Virus record (IMG/VR): IMGVR_UViG_3300005523_000007
Location: 1-31,859 of that record
From: a virus
Reading direction: 5' to 3' (one strand)
Length of the DNA: 31,859 nucleotides
The position numbers and the translations under genes were made by a program. Below, piece by piece: positions 6,786 to 15,424 of this stretch. The notes under the pieces were generated by a model. The model searched no databases. It was not told where the DNA came from and was given only the letters and a program-made list of their open reading frames with translations. Positions within the stretch are counted from its first letter, which is position 1. Each line of letters begins with the position of its first letter.

Positions 6786-7754
6786 ATGGCAAATCCAAAG
6801 CCAGTAAATCCCAGCATAAGAAAAGTAGAGGACATTAAAAGGAATTTATTGCATCCTGCATTAACTTCCCATTTTGAATGCTCTTTTGTCATTCCCGATT
6901 CATTTCCATCAGAGAGACAAGGTACGCCAAAAAGATTTATTGAGTTAGTTACTCCTGCAGATACGGATCTATTAACATTATCTTGTTCCGAAGCATCTCT
7001 TCCAGGATCTAATCTTGCTACCAATGAATTGAATAGTGATTTTACTGGAGTAACACAAAGACATGCACATAGAAGAATATATGATGATCGAGCAGATTTT
7101 ACTTTTTATGTAAATAAAGACTACAATCAGATACTTGTATTTGAAAGATGGATGCAATTTATATCTGGTGAACAAGTAGCAAATTCATATGAGTTAAATC
7201 AGAGTTATCGTATGATGTATCCAAAATCATACAAAACCACAATGTTCATTACCAAGTTTGATAGAACTGCAAGGTCAATTACAGGACGTAACATCAATTC
7301 AAATGGAAAAACATATGCAAGTTCCGGAATTAAGTATACGTTCTTTAATGCATTCCCAATATCAATAACATCGATGCCAGTTTCTTATGATGCATCAAAT
7401 TTATTGAAATGCACGGTTTCATTTACATATGATAGATATGTAGTTGACAATTCAATAATCCCAGCAAGTCCTCCCAGCACACCAGCACAGGAAACAGCAA
7501 AAGGAGTTCCCGATCCAAACAAAAGTCAATATCCTCTTGGAGAAGATGTTCCATCAAAAGCACAACCACCAACACCACCACCGCCACCACCAGCAACAGG
7601 AGGAGGTCCGCCAGTTGGACCTAAACTCGCTCTTTTTGGAGGCAGAACTTTCACCAGAAGAGACATTGAGGGTATGAGGAGACAGGGTGCATCAGAGGAA
7701 TATATTAGAAGTCTACAAGCGAAGGTTGGTGACACTCCTTTCCGAGACCAATAA
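6786..7754 (+). CDS. 54: gp54 baseplate tail-tube initiator
   Basis: 322 residues (T4 gp54: 320). The N-terminal 225 residues show the tail-tube fold seen in gp19/gp54-type proteins: LTLSCSEASLPGSNLATNEL, GVTQRHAHRRIYDDRADFTFYV, then FERWMQFISGEQV and a final strand LLKCTVSFTYDRYVVD. The last 90 residues form a low-complexity proline/glycine tail (TPPPPPPATGGG) ending in a helical TRRDIEGMRRQGASEEYIRSLQ segment that T4 does not have in this form. gp54 completes the hub cap and nucleates the tube. A tail-tube protein (gp19) is the main alternative, but the size and the adjacency to the 48/53 operon favour gp54. The stop codon overlaps the next late promoter. Confidence 0.78.
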   Translation: MANPKPVNPSIRKVEDIKRNLLHPALTSHFECSFVIPDSFPSERQGTPKRFIELVTPADTDLLTLSCSEASLPGSNLATNELNSDFTGVTQRHAHRRIYDDRADFTFYVNKDYNQILVFERWMQFISGEQVANSYELNQSYRMMYPKSYKTTMFITKFDRTARSITGRNINSNGKTYASSGIKYTFFNAFPISITSMPVSYDASNLLKCTVSFTYDRYVVDNSIIPASPPSTPAQETAKGVPDPNKSQYPLGEDVPSKAQPPTPPPPPPATGGGPPVGPKLALFGGRTFTRRDIEGMRRQGASEEYIRSLQAKVGDTPFRDQ

Positions 7755-7757
7755 ATA
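7750..7757 (+). promoter_or_regulatory. Late promoter of the tail operon
   Basis: AATAAATA, one mismatch from the T4 late consensus, overlapping the gene 54 stop codon and 28 nt before the ATG at 7786. It would drive the chaperone, tape-measure and hub genes that follow. Confidence 0.6.
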
Positions 7758-7785
7758 ATCACACTGAAATATACTATAGGATATT

Positions 7786-8505
7786 ATGCCTTTACCGAAA
7801 ATTGCTACACCAACATATGAATTGGTTTTGCCTTCTACTGAGCAAAAAGTAAAATACAGACCATTTCTTGTTAAAGAAGAAAAACTTCTTGTCATTGCAC
7901 TAGAATCTGAAGACACAAAACAAATTACTAATGCAATTAAATCGGTTATTAAAAATTGCATTTTAACAAGAGGAATTAAAGTAGAGTCTTTGCCGACTTT
8001 TGATATTGAATATTTGTTTTTAAATATTAGGGGGAAATCTGTTGGAGAGGTAATCGATGTTAATATCATTTGCCCCGATGACGGTGAAACAACTGTTCCA
8101 ATTCAAATCAATGTTGATGAAATTCAGGTTGTGAAGAGTGATGATCATGATACAAAAATAAAATTAGATGATAGTCTAATGATGCAAATGAAATACCCAT
8201 CATTGGATCAATTCATTAAGAGTAATTTTGATTTTACAGATGACAATGCTATGGAGCAATCTTTTGAACTGGTTGCTGCCTGTGTAGATCAAATCTTCAA
8301 TGAAGAAGAAGCGTGGTCTACTGCTGATGTGACAAAGAAAGAATTGTTAGATTTCTTGGATCAAATGAACACATCGCAATTTAAACAAGTTGAAAAGTTC
8401 TTTGAGACAATGCCAAAACTTTCACATAAAGTTATGGTAAAAAATCCAGAAACAAATGTAGAAAGTGAGGTAGTTTTGGAGGGTCTGTCGAGTTTTTTCG
8501 CATAG
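7786..8505 (+). CDS. 26: gp26-like protein, candidate tail assembly chaperone
   Basis: 239 residues (T4 gp26: 208). The start MPLPKIATPTYELVLPSTEQKVKYRPFLVKEEKLL is the recognisable gp26-type opening, followed by DIEYLFLNIRGKSVGE and a metal-site-like ICPDDGE strand. The C-terminal half is helical. In T4, gp26 is needed for hub assembly. Here the gene sits exactly where other long-tailed phages keep a tail assembly chaperone: just before a small frame and the tape-measure gene. The gene ends in TCG AGT TTT TTC GCA TAG, which holds a -1 slippery heptamer (see 8493-8529). Slippage would make a 302-residue fusion with the next frame. gp26-type identity is fairly sure; the chaperone role is inference from architecture. 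Confidence 0.78.
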   Translation: MPLPKIATPTYELVLPSTEQKVKYRPFLVKEEKLLVIALESEDTKQITNAIKSVIKNCILTRGIKVESLPTFDIEYLFLNIRGKSVGEVIDVNIICPDDGETTVPIQINVDEIQVVKSDDHDTKIKLDDSLMMQMKYPSLDQFIKSNFDFTDDNAMEQSFELVAACVDQIFNEEEAWSTADVTKKELLDFLDQMNTSQFKQVEKFFETMPKLSHKVMVKNPETNVESEVVLEGLSSFFA

Positions 8506-8529
8506 GCATGGTTCATATGGACCTGCCTA
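8493..8529 (+). promoter_or_regulatory. Candidate programmed -1 frameshift cassette
   Basis: The heptamer T_TTT_TTC (8493-8499) is in the zero frame of the gp26-like gene, 3 nt before its TAG stop (8503-8505). It is followed by a hairpin: bases 8503-8508 pair with 8524-8529, 8509 is bulged, and 8510-8514 pair with 8519-8523 including one G-U, closing on an ATAT loop (11 bp in all). The G-C core begins 5 nt after the heptamer. A -1 slip continues at CGC ATA GGC ATG directly into the frame of 8508-8693, which has been open since base 8469. Confidence 0.7.
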
Positions 8530-8693
8530 ATTATTTCCGCCTTAATTTTTCGTTAATGCAGTACCATAAATATTCATTGACTGAAATTGAAAATATGATA
8601 CCTTGGGAGAGAGACGTATATGTCGAACTTCTCAGGCAACACATAGAGGAAGAAGAGTACAAACAACAGCAGAATGCCAACAACAAGTACTAG
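8508..8693 (+). CDS. Small frame after gp26, probable frameshift extension of the chaperone
   Basis: 61 residues if started at ATG 8508, with another ATG at 8517. The sequence is FSLMQYHKYSLTEIENMIPWERDVYVELLRQHIEEEE, a pattern of aromatic residues followed by an acidic helix that resembles the T part of GT-type tail assembly chaperones. No clear ribosome-binding site precedes the ATG, whereas the frame is in register with a -1 slip on T_TTT_TTC at 8493-8499; the fusion would be 238 + 64 = 302 residues. Its 3' end overlaps the tape-measure start by 20 nt. T4 gp51, a hub assembly factor, could be a functional counterpart, but I cannot show homology. Independent translation by coupling to the upstream stop is possible. 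Confidence 0.72.
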   Translation: MVHMDLPNYFRLNFSLMQYHKYSLTEIENMIPWERDVYVELLRQHIEEEEYKQQQNANNKY

Positions 8694-10977
8694 AGAACAA
8701 ATAGATGAAAGAATTCTAAGAATAATCGGTCTCGAAGACTATGAAGTCGAGATGGATTATTCTACTTATAAAAGTGCTATTAAAGAGTTCTTATCTGCTG
8801 TAGATAGAGGAAAGAAAGTAGATAGTGGAGAAGTTGAATTAGTATCAACAGAGTTTAAAAGAATAAAAAGGAAGCAAGGTAGATTTAGAGTAGAACCAAA
8901 AAAGACAAAGATATCTGCAGAATCACTAGGTATTGGTGGTATTAAAAAACAGACTGGGGCAGTACAAGGAAGATTGATGCTTCCCCCTGGTGGAGGCGGT
9001 GCGCTTGCTAAAACAAACGTCGATGCAATATCAAAAGAAGATGTAGGAGAAAATCCTTTAATCACTATTAGTAAGACTCTTGATTCGATATTAGCAACTT
9101 TAGTTAAGATTGCTGATCAAAGCAAAGACTCTGCAGAAGCAGAAAGAAAAAAAGCAGAGCAGGATAAGAGAAAGAAGAGGGAACTTGGATTAGAATCAAA
9201 AGTATTTGAAGGACTTAAAAAAGCAGTATCGACTGTAACAAAACCATTTCAAAGTATTTTTGATAAAATAATTAAATTTATTATGTTTACTTTGATCGGA
9301 AGAGCAGTAGTTAAACTGTTTGATTGGTTTAGTGATAAAAAGAATAAGGATAAGATACAAAGCATCTTCAGATTCCTTAAGGATAAGTGGCCACTTCTCT
9401 TAGCACTGTATTTAAGATTTGGAACAGGATTCGGAAGATTTATTGGCACACTAACAAATCTTTTAATAAAAGGTGCGGTAAAACTTTCGATCGTTATTGC
9501 AAAACTTTTAGCAGCAAAGAAAGTAGCAGGTGCTAGACGTATTGCTAGTTTCCTTAGCGGTGGAAAAGGAAAACTTTTAACTGGCGCTTTAAGTATTGGT
9601 GCCACTGCTTTAACTGTAGGGGCAACCTCAAATGCAATTAGTAATTTTGGAGGAGTAGATCCAGAACCATCCCAATCTGGATCTGAAAAACCACCAACGC
9701 CAAAATTTAATGGTGGTGGTTTGATGAACATTGGGAGAATGTTCAGTGGTCTTGTAAAAGGACCTAAAGGAAAAGACAAAGTTCCTGCAATGCTTACTGA
9801 CGGGGAATTTGTGATGTCGAATGGTGCTGTTGAGAGATATGGAGTTGACACTTTAGAGTCAATGAATGCGGCAGGTGGCGGAACTAATATCCCAGAAATA
9901 TCAATGGAAGGTGTGACTTATGCTTCTGGTGGTGGATATATTGGAGAAGATGCTGGTAAGGAAAGGGTAAGAGATCCATTACTTATTAAGAATTCTAGAA
10001 TTGATGCAACAAAAATATCATCTAGTCCTGTTACGAGTCCTAGTAGTTCAGTTGATTTAAATGCAAATGTAGGAGATTTCGATATTGATGTAAGAGTGTC
10101 TGAGTTAATGAAGAGTACCAGTTCTGGTAAAATTGCAAATTACGATAAAGAGTATGGAAGAGGTGCATATGAAAGAAAACTTCGCCAGAAATTGGAAAAA
10201 ATTTACTCTTCATCAAATAAATCAGATTTATCTCTGCCACCTGATATAAAAACCACAGGTCCACTTCTGGGTAGGATGGCGATGAATCTTCCTATTCCTG
10301 GCATGAGTGGAGGTGGCGGCGGCACTAATGCTTTGACAAATCAGGCAAAAGTTAGATCTATTCCTGGTATGCTTAGTAGTTTATTTGATTCTTTTAGAAA
10401 AAAAGAGATTGATACACAGACTATTCTTGAGGAAGTAAAATCCAGAGCAAAGAGTATGGCAACATCCATGGGTGGAACGGTTAAGGATGGAAATATAGGA
10501 ACACCAACAGCACAAGAACAAAAAGACTTTGATACTCTTGCTGCAAGCAAAGCAAAACTAAAGGGTTCCTCCTTTATGGGAACACCTAAACAAGATGATT
10601 CTGCATTGAGAGCAGAATATTTGGCAATACAAGACGATCCACATCACCCACTCCATACAAAAGTGAGAGGTGGATATGATGTTGATGATTTTGGAATGTC
10701 TTTTTCTGAATTTAAGAGATTTAAAAAAGGACCACAAGTGCAGTCTGCTGCAACAACATCCCCGACAAAACATTTATCTTCTTCTAATCAAAAAAAATCC
10801 GCGCCAAAGATTACTCCGATTCCGATGGCAAAACCAGAAACTTATGCTGCAAAAATGGGTCGGAGACAGAAAAATAAGCGTGGTAGTGGAGCGAGAGGAC
10901 AAACGGCACCAAGTCCTTCACCTACTCATAGCAGTGGAACTTCATTGGCACAGGCAACACTGGGAGTTAAGCGATAA
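8674..10977 (+). CDS. Probable tape-measure protein (virion structural)
   Basis: 767 residues. The first 175 residues are charged and helical (many Lys/Glu, coiled-coil-like). Two hydrophobic stretches follow near residues 199-219 (IIKFIMFTLIGRAVVKLFDWF) and 240-262. A glycine-rich linker leads to VPAMLTDGEFVMSNGAVERYG (about residues 365-387), the short motif often found in tape-measure proteins. The C-terminal 350 residues are low-complexity and Ser/Pro/Lys-rich. Placement straight after the chaperone pair is the usual place of a tape measure. By the rule of thumb of about 1.5 angstrom per residue, 767 residues would set a tail of roughly 115 nm. T4's own tape measure, gp29, is not recognisable here. 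The stop overlaps the next start by 1 nt (TAATG). Confidence 0.68.
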   Translation: MPTTSTREQIDERILRIIGLEDYEVEMDYSTYKSAIKEFLSAVDRGKKVDSGEVELVSTEFKRIKRKQGRFRVEPKKTKISAESLGIGGIKKQTGAVQGRLMLPPGGGGALAKTNVDAISKEDVGENPLITISKTLDSILATLVKIADQSKDSAEAERKKAEQDKRKKRELGLESKVFEGLKKAVSTVTKPFQSIFDKIIKFIMFTLIGRAVVKLFDWFSDKKNKDKIQSIFRFLKDKWPLLLALYLRFGTGFGRFIGTLTNLLIKGAVKLSIVIAKLLAAKKVAGARRIASFLSGGKGKLLTGALSIGATALTVGATSNAISNFGGVDPEPSQSGSEKPPTPKFNGGGLMNIGRMFSGLVKGPKGKDKVPAMLTDGEFVMSNGAVERYGVDTLESMNAAGGGTNIPEISMEGVTYASGGGYIGEDAGKERVRDPLLIKNSRIDATKISSSPVTSPSSSVDLNANVGDFDIDVRVSELMKSTSSGKIANYDKEYGRGAYERKLRQKLEKIYSSSNKSDLSLPPDIKTTGPLLGRMAMNLPIPGMSGGGGGTNALTNQAKVRSIPGMLSSLFDSFRKKEIDTQTILEEVKSRAKSMATSMGGTVKDGNIGTPTAQEQKDFDTLAASKAKLKGSSFMGTPKQDDSALRAEYLAIQDDPHHPLHTKVRGGYDVDDFGMSFSEFKRFKKGPQVQSAATTSPTKHLSSSNQKKSAPKITPIPMAKPETYAAKMGRRQKNKRGSGARGQTAPSPSPTHSSGTSLAQATLGVKR

Positions 10978-13900
10978 TGGCAAATCTAATTCCATATGGA
11001 AAGGGCGAGTCATCAATCGTCAAACCAAAAACTAATATTTCTAAAGCACTTGTTAAAATATCAAAAGTAAAAAGTGATGGAGGTAAAATTGTTAAGAGTT
11101 CTAATATTAATATTTTAGAATCAATTAAACAAAAAGTAATTTCTGTCGATACTATTTTAAAAAGTTCTTTTTTAACAAAAAAGAAGATACAGGAAAAAGA
11201 TAGAAAGGATGAAGAGAAAGAAGAATTTAAAGCAAGAGAAAAGGCACTAGAAAAGAATAAACCGAAAGATGTTAAGGGCGTCAAAGTGCCAGCAGCACCC
11301 AAACTCGGGTTGTTTGGGTGGATAAAAAGATTCCTTTTTAACACTCTTTTAGGGATTATTGCAGTAAAGTTATTACCTGTTGTACCAGATTTACTAAAGA
11401 TATTTCCTAAGATTGTCTCTGCTGGAGAATTCATTATGAATATCTCTGGAAAACTTTTGGATGGATTTGTAACTTTTGTTGATTGGGGATATAAAGCACT
11501 TGACGGAACAAAAGAATTTTTAAAGAATGTTGGTGGTGAGGGACTAGCAGAGAATTTTGATAAGTTCACTGGTTTAATGGGTACGTTAATTGATGTAGCG
11601 ATAGTGACTGCTATCGCAACTGCATCTTCGGGTGGTGGTGGTGATGGTCCTGGAATTGGTGATGGACTTGGTAAGAAATTAGGCGGAAAGATAACTGGAA
11701 CTCTAGCAAAAGGAGGTAAACTCACTGTTGCTGGAACTGCCTCTGTAGTTGCTGGAGCAGGATTACTCGCATCTGCTTTAGGTGAGGGTGCTTTCCAACT
11801 TAGAGGTAAGGGTAAGGAAATAGAAGAGGGTGCTAAAAAGAATTACGAAAAACACAAAGATAAATGGAAAATAGATCCAAGAAGAGCTTTTAGTTGGGCA
11901 GTTTTTCAAGCATCAAGATTTGCTAATACAAGTCTAAGCTTTACTGGATTTTTACTTGACCTTGTTGGTGCTCCCTTTAGATATGCAATAGAACTTCTTC
12001 GTTTTCCTTTCTTAAGTGAAAAGGATAAAGAAAAGCAAGCAAATAATCTTGCTAAATTTGATGCAAGAATTCGTGAAGATGTAAGAAAAGCACTGAATAT
12101 GTTGACTTTGGGTCTTGCATTCAAAGAAAAAGGTTCTTTCGGAAATATTTTTGGTAATGACAAATCTCAAAAAGAGATGATGAGTAAGATGGCGGGCGGT
12201 GGTAAACCTGCTACTAGAGGTGGAAAAGTTGTTGGTGGGAAAGCAAAAAGGTCTATAAAAACTAGACAACAACCACAAAAAATTCTAGTATCCCAACCAA
12301 AAGTTAATCCAGGAAAATCTATTGGTGGCGAAAAAGTAGTCAAATCAATATATCCAGATACTTTAGATAAAAATAACAAAAAAGCAAGTGTGTATGATGT
12401 TCTTGTAGAAACTCACGACCAATACAGAAAATCAGGAAATCTTGGTTCTCTAATTGCTTTGGGACTCAAAACAATATTAGGGGACAAACCATCTAAAGCA
12501 GACTACGATGGTGCTGGTGCTGGTCTCAATAACTGGATGAATAAATCGATCGCATCTGGTAGACTTGAGTATTTTGGTGGTGGTCAAGTTGACTTGGCAA
12601 GCATCTCTTCGGGAGGAAATTATAGCAAAACACTTTCACAATCTATTGAGAGAAACATATCAAAAGAAGTCAATAAAGCTATCAAGAACTTTAAAGATCG
12701 ATTGATTAAAATAGATCCTTCATCTAAAAATCGTGACTTAGAGGATAGACATAAACAAACTGGTTTGAAACCATCAGAAATTAGTGGTGCTGATTTGAAT
12801 TTAACACAAAAGCAAGCATTTGCGACGGTGTATGAATTGGCAAAGAAATATAATGCAAAATATCCTGAGATTGTTGCTGCTCAGGCAATGCATGAGACTG
12901 GATATATGGATCCTAATCTATCCAGTGTTTTCAATTCCACTGGAAGGACAAACGCATTTGGTCAAACTGGTGATAGAGGTTATGGTACGATAGTACGATC
13001 AGGTGACTCTAATGGATGGACCAAGTACCCGACTTTAGATAAAGCAGTTGAAGATAATATAAAATTATGGCATAGAGTTGATAATCATCCCCAAAACTAT
13101 GAGGCATTTGAAACTCCCATAGAAGGAATCTTAGCAGTTGTCGGTAAATATTCTCCAAATACAGATCCTGCCAATATTGCACGGGGTTTTAGTGAAAAAT
13201 CTTATGTTGGAGCAATGCAAAAAATTATGAAGAGTATGGGATTTGATCCATACAAGAAAAATGAGATTAGCGATTTAAGTAGTGATGCTAAGTTAAAAGC
13301 AGTCAATCCTCTAATGGCAAAGAAAGTTACTCCTACTGATGTCACTCCTGTTGATGTCTCTGGTGCTAATGTTGGTGGCGGAGAGGGAGAAGGTGGAGTT
13401 AAAATTGCTGGTGATCTTGGAGATTTTATGAAAGCAAACAGGGGTAATATCGGAGTTACTGGCAGTGTCCACCAACACCCAAGACATCCTGGTCAATTCA
13501 AGAGATCTTATTTTTCTTATCATAATCAAAATAGAGCACTTGATATTGGTGGATATTCTCCTACACACCCAAAAAATCCCAACGGGCAAGATGAACAAGC
13601 ACCAGTAATCAAAGCATTGTTAGAATGGAACAAGAAAAATGGATATAGTCCGATAGAAATTATTCACGGTTCTCCTGCATACGCCAATTTAGGAACATTT
13701 GAATCGCAGGGTTCAGCACTTCATGCAGATCACGTCCACGTTGCATACAACAAAGGAGGACGTATTTCTGAACCAACCTTCGCTTTAATTGGTGAGAAGA
13801 AACCAGAATTTATCTTCGATGGTGACACTACAGAAGCAATGGATAAACTTGCACCTGGAATGTTAGAACAACTGCTTGTGGCAAAAACTAAACCACAAGT

Positions 13901-14075
13901 AGATTCGATCCTACAGTCTTATATGAACTACAGTTCTCCTTATGGTGGACAACAAATTGTTGAAGTTCCTGTAGAAGTAGAAGTTGAAGTTCCTGTTCCA
14001 ATTCCAATGAGTTCTATGCAATCTTCCGGTGGCGGAGGTATAGATAATAAGTATGAAACTCTATCAATAATATAA
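10977..14075 (+). CDS. Tape-measure-like hub protein with two putative cell-wall hydrolase domains
   Basis: 1032 residues. The N-terminus is basic, then WIKRFLFNTLLGIIAVKL resembles the hydrophobic stretch of the preceding protein, followed by further apolar helices to about residue 370. Residues 605-755 look like a glucosaminidase domain: LTQKQAFATVYELAKKYN, then IVAAQAMHETG with candidate catalytic E640. Residues 835-925 look like an M15-type peptidase: SYHNQNRALDIGG (H849, D856) and HADHVHV (H916, H919, H921), the spacing of the M15 zinc site. Then GGRISEPTFALIGEKKPEFIF, a typical tape-measure tail motif, and a Val/Glu/Pro repeat (VEVPVEVEVEVPVPIP). It probably cuts peptidoglycan during injection, replacing the lysozyme of T4 gp5. 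Domain calls are by motif only. Confidence 0.7.
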   Translation: MANLIPYGKGESSIVKPKTNISKALVKISKVKSDGGKIVKSSNINILESIKQKVISVDTILKSSFLTKKKIQEKDRKDEEKEEFKAREKALEKNKPKDVKGVKVPAAPKLGLFGWIKRFLFNTLLGIIAVKLLPVVPDLLKIFPKIVSAGEFIMNISGKLLDGFVTFVDWGYKALDGTKEFLKNVGGEGLAENFDKFTGLMGTLIDVAIVTAIATASSGGGGDGPGIGDGLGKKLGGKITGTLAKGGKLTVAGTASVVAGAGLLASALGEGAFQLRGKGKEIEEGAKKNYEKHKDKWKIDPRRAFSWAVFQASRFANTSLSFTGFLLDLVGAPFRYAIELLRFPFLSEKDKEKQANNLAKFDARIREDVRKALNMLTLGLAFKEKGSFGNIFGNDKSQKEMMSKMAGGGKPATRGGKVVGGKAKRSIKTRQQPQKILVSQPKVNPGKSIGGEKVVKSIYPDTLDKNNKKASVYDVLVETHDQYRKSGNLGSLIALGLKTILGDKPSKADYDGAGAGLNNWMNKSIASGRLEYFGGGQVDLASISSGGNYSKTLSQSIERNISKEVNKAIKNFKDRLIKIDPSSKNRDLEDRHKQTGLKPSEISGADLNLTQKQAFATVYELAKKYNAKYPEIVAAQAMHETGYMDPNLSSVFNSTGRTNAFGQTGDRGYGTIVRSGDSNGWTKYPTLDKAVEDNIKLWHRVDNHPQNYEAFETPIEGILAVVGKYSPNTDPANIARGFSEKSYVGAMQKIMKSMGFDPYKKNEISDLSSDAKLKAVNPLMAKKVTPTDVTPVDVSGANVGGGEGEGGVKIAGDLGDFMKANRGNIGVTGSVHQHPRHPGQFKRSYFSYHNQNRALDIGGYSPTHPKNPNGQDEQAPVIKALLEWNKKNGYSPIEIIHGSPAYANLGTFESQGSALHADHVHVAYNKGGRISEPTFALIGEKKPEFIFDGDTTEAMDKLAPGMLEQLLVAKTKPQVDSILQSYMNYSSPYGGQQIVEVPVEVEVEVPVPIPMSSMQSSGGGGIDNKYETLSII

Positions 14076-14079
14076 GATA

Positions 14080-15387
14080 ATGTCATTAGATTCAGATTCT
14101 AAAGCTGATATTAAAAAATTTGATATTACTCCCAACTCTGGGGAGGAAGCAGTAAGTTTTGCTGGAGGTGTTAGTGAACTAAGTTACTATGAAGACATTA
14201 TGTCTCCTACTATCAAACTCACCATTGCGGTTGTTGATACTGGTAATGCAGCTCCCTCTGATGATGGACAAGGACAGGTTTCAGCATCAGATAAGATAAA
14301 ATTAACTTATGGTGAGGAGTGTGAAATTGAAGTAGAAGATGCTAAACAACAAAAAATTACACTGACGAATATTAATATAGGTTCTAGACAGAGAATATCT
14401 GAAAAGAAAACTGATGTAGAGATTTATGAAATAGTATCAGAAGAAAATCTCAAAAATGATACAGTCAGAGTTACGAAAAAATATGAAGGAAAAATATCTG
14501 ATTCCGTTAGAAAAATAATGGAAGAAGTTATAGAAACAGAAAAAGAACTTGACATAGAAGATACTAAAAATCAAAGATCTTTTATCGGAACAACTAAAAA
14601 ACCATTTTGGTTTATCTATTGGTTAGCAAGTCAATCGATAAGAGAGGACACAACTGCGGTTGGATTTAGTGCTGGATATTTCTTTTATGAGACACAATCG
14701 GGATTTAAGTTTAAATCGATAGATGCGATGTTAGATCAGAAAGCAGTTAAAAAATACATTTATAACAACTCATCTTCCATGAAGATGCCTGCTGGGTATG
14801 ATGCAAAAATTATTAATTTCAATGGAAATGCCACATCTAACATGAATGATCAACTATTAATGGGATCATTCAATTCTACGGTTAATCTATTTAATACTTT
14901 TGAGAGTTCTTTTGGTTGCAATCCACTGACCATAGATGCACAGGAGTCAAAAAGTTTGCATGCTGGGTCTGAGTTTGGACAAAACCTCAATAAACTTTTT
15001 ACTGAAGCACCATCTAGATTTTTTACTGCAAATGAGTCTATAGGGGGATATACTGATATTGATCGCTCTCATGAACTTGACGTGGAAAAACCTCAGATAT
15101 TAGCAACTGCCGCGTCAAGATTTAATCAAATATTTCAAAACAAAATTTCGATTGTTATTCCTGCAGATTTTAGTTTAGAAGCAGGACAAGTAGTATTTGT
15201 CGATTTGCCAGAGCAATCAACAAAACCAAATCCAGAAAGTAGTCAGAGGATGGGTGGAGCGTATGTTATATCAGCATTATGTCACAGAGTTTCTCCCGGT
15301 AAAGGAAGTGGTGGTTTTCAGGGATTAACCTCGCTAGAATTAATCAGGGACTCGTATGGAAGACTTCCATCTAAAGCAAGTTCCTAA
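14080..15387 (+). CDS. gp27-like baseplate hub protein
   Basis: 435 residues (T4 gp27: 391). A beta-rich N-terminus (KKFDITPNSGEEAVSFAGGVSELSYYEDIMSPTIKLTIAVVDTG) and the run EIYEIVSEENLKNDTVRVTKKYEGKISD, then RSFIGTTKKPFWFIYWLA, follow the pattern of the hub family that includes T4 gp27 and phage D-type proteins. Near the C-terminus, SIVIPADFSLEAGQVVFVDLP is the usual late beta-barrel segment. gp27 forms a trimeric ring beneath the tube and holds gp5. The next structural gene is the gp5-like protein, so the hub pair 27-5 is preserved, split only by the CP12-like gene. Homology is by pattern and context. Confidence 0.72.
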   Translation: MSLDSDSKADIKKFDITPNSGEEAVSFAGGVSELSYYEDIMSPTIKLTIAVVDTGNAAPSDDGQGQVSASDKIKLTYGEECEIEVEDAKQQKITLTNINIGSRQRISEKKTDVEIYEIVSEENLKNDTVRVTKKYEGKISDSVRKIMEEVIETEKELDIEDTKNQRSFIGTTKKPFWFIYWLASQSIREDTTAVGFSAGYFFYETQSGFKFKSIDAMLDQKAVKKYIYNNSSSMKMPAGYDAKIINFNGNATSNMNDQLLMGSFNSTVNLFNTFESSFGCNPLTIDAQESKSLHAGSEFGQNLNKLFTEAPSRFFTANESIGGYTDIDRSHELDVEKPQILATAASRFNQIFQNKISIVIPADFSLEAGQVVFVDLPEQSTKPNPESSQRMGGAYVISALCHRVSPGKGSGGFQGLTSLELIRDSYGRLPSKASS

Positions 15388-15393
15388 TTTTCT

Positions 15394-15401
15394 AATAAAT
15401 A
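15394..15401 (+). promoter_or_regulatory. Late promoter before the CP12-like gene
   Basis: AATAAATA, one mismatch from the late consensus, 7 nt after the preceding stop codon and 23 nt before the ATG at 15425. The gap is slightly shorter than the 27-28 nt seen at other late boxes here. Confidence 0.5.
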
Positions 15402-15424
15402 GTACATAACTCCATTAACTACTC

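Noticed and set aside
7567-7600. CCACCA-type repeat as a possible small CRISPR or iteron
   Set aside because: It simply codes the polyproline run in gp54; no spacers or separated repeats. No CRISPR array was seen anywhere in the window.
8565-8572. CATAAATA within the small frame after gp26
   Set aside because: It lies 101 nt before the next start codon and inside coding sequence; probably chance.
10967-11725. Long open frame on the minus strand (also 9249-9851)
   Set aside because: Antisense shadows of Gly/Lys-rich structural genes: the translations are low-complexity Pro/Phe/Ser-rich and do not resemble proteins.
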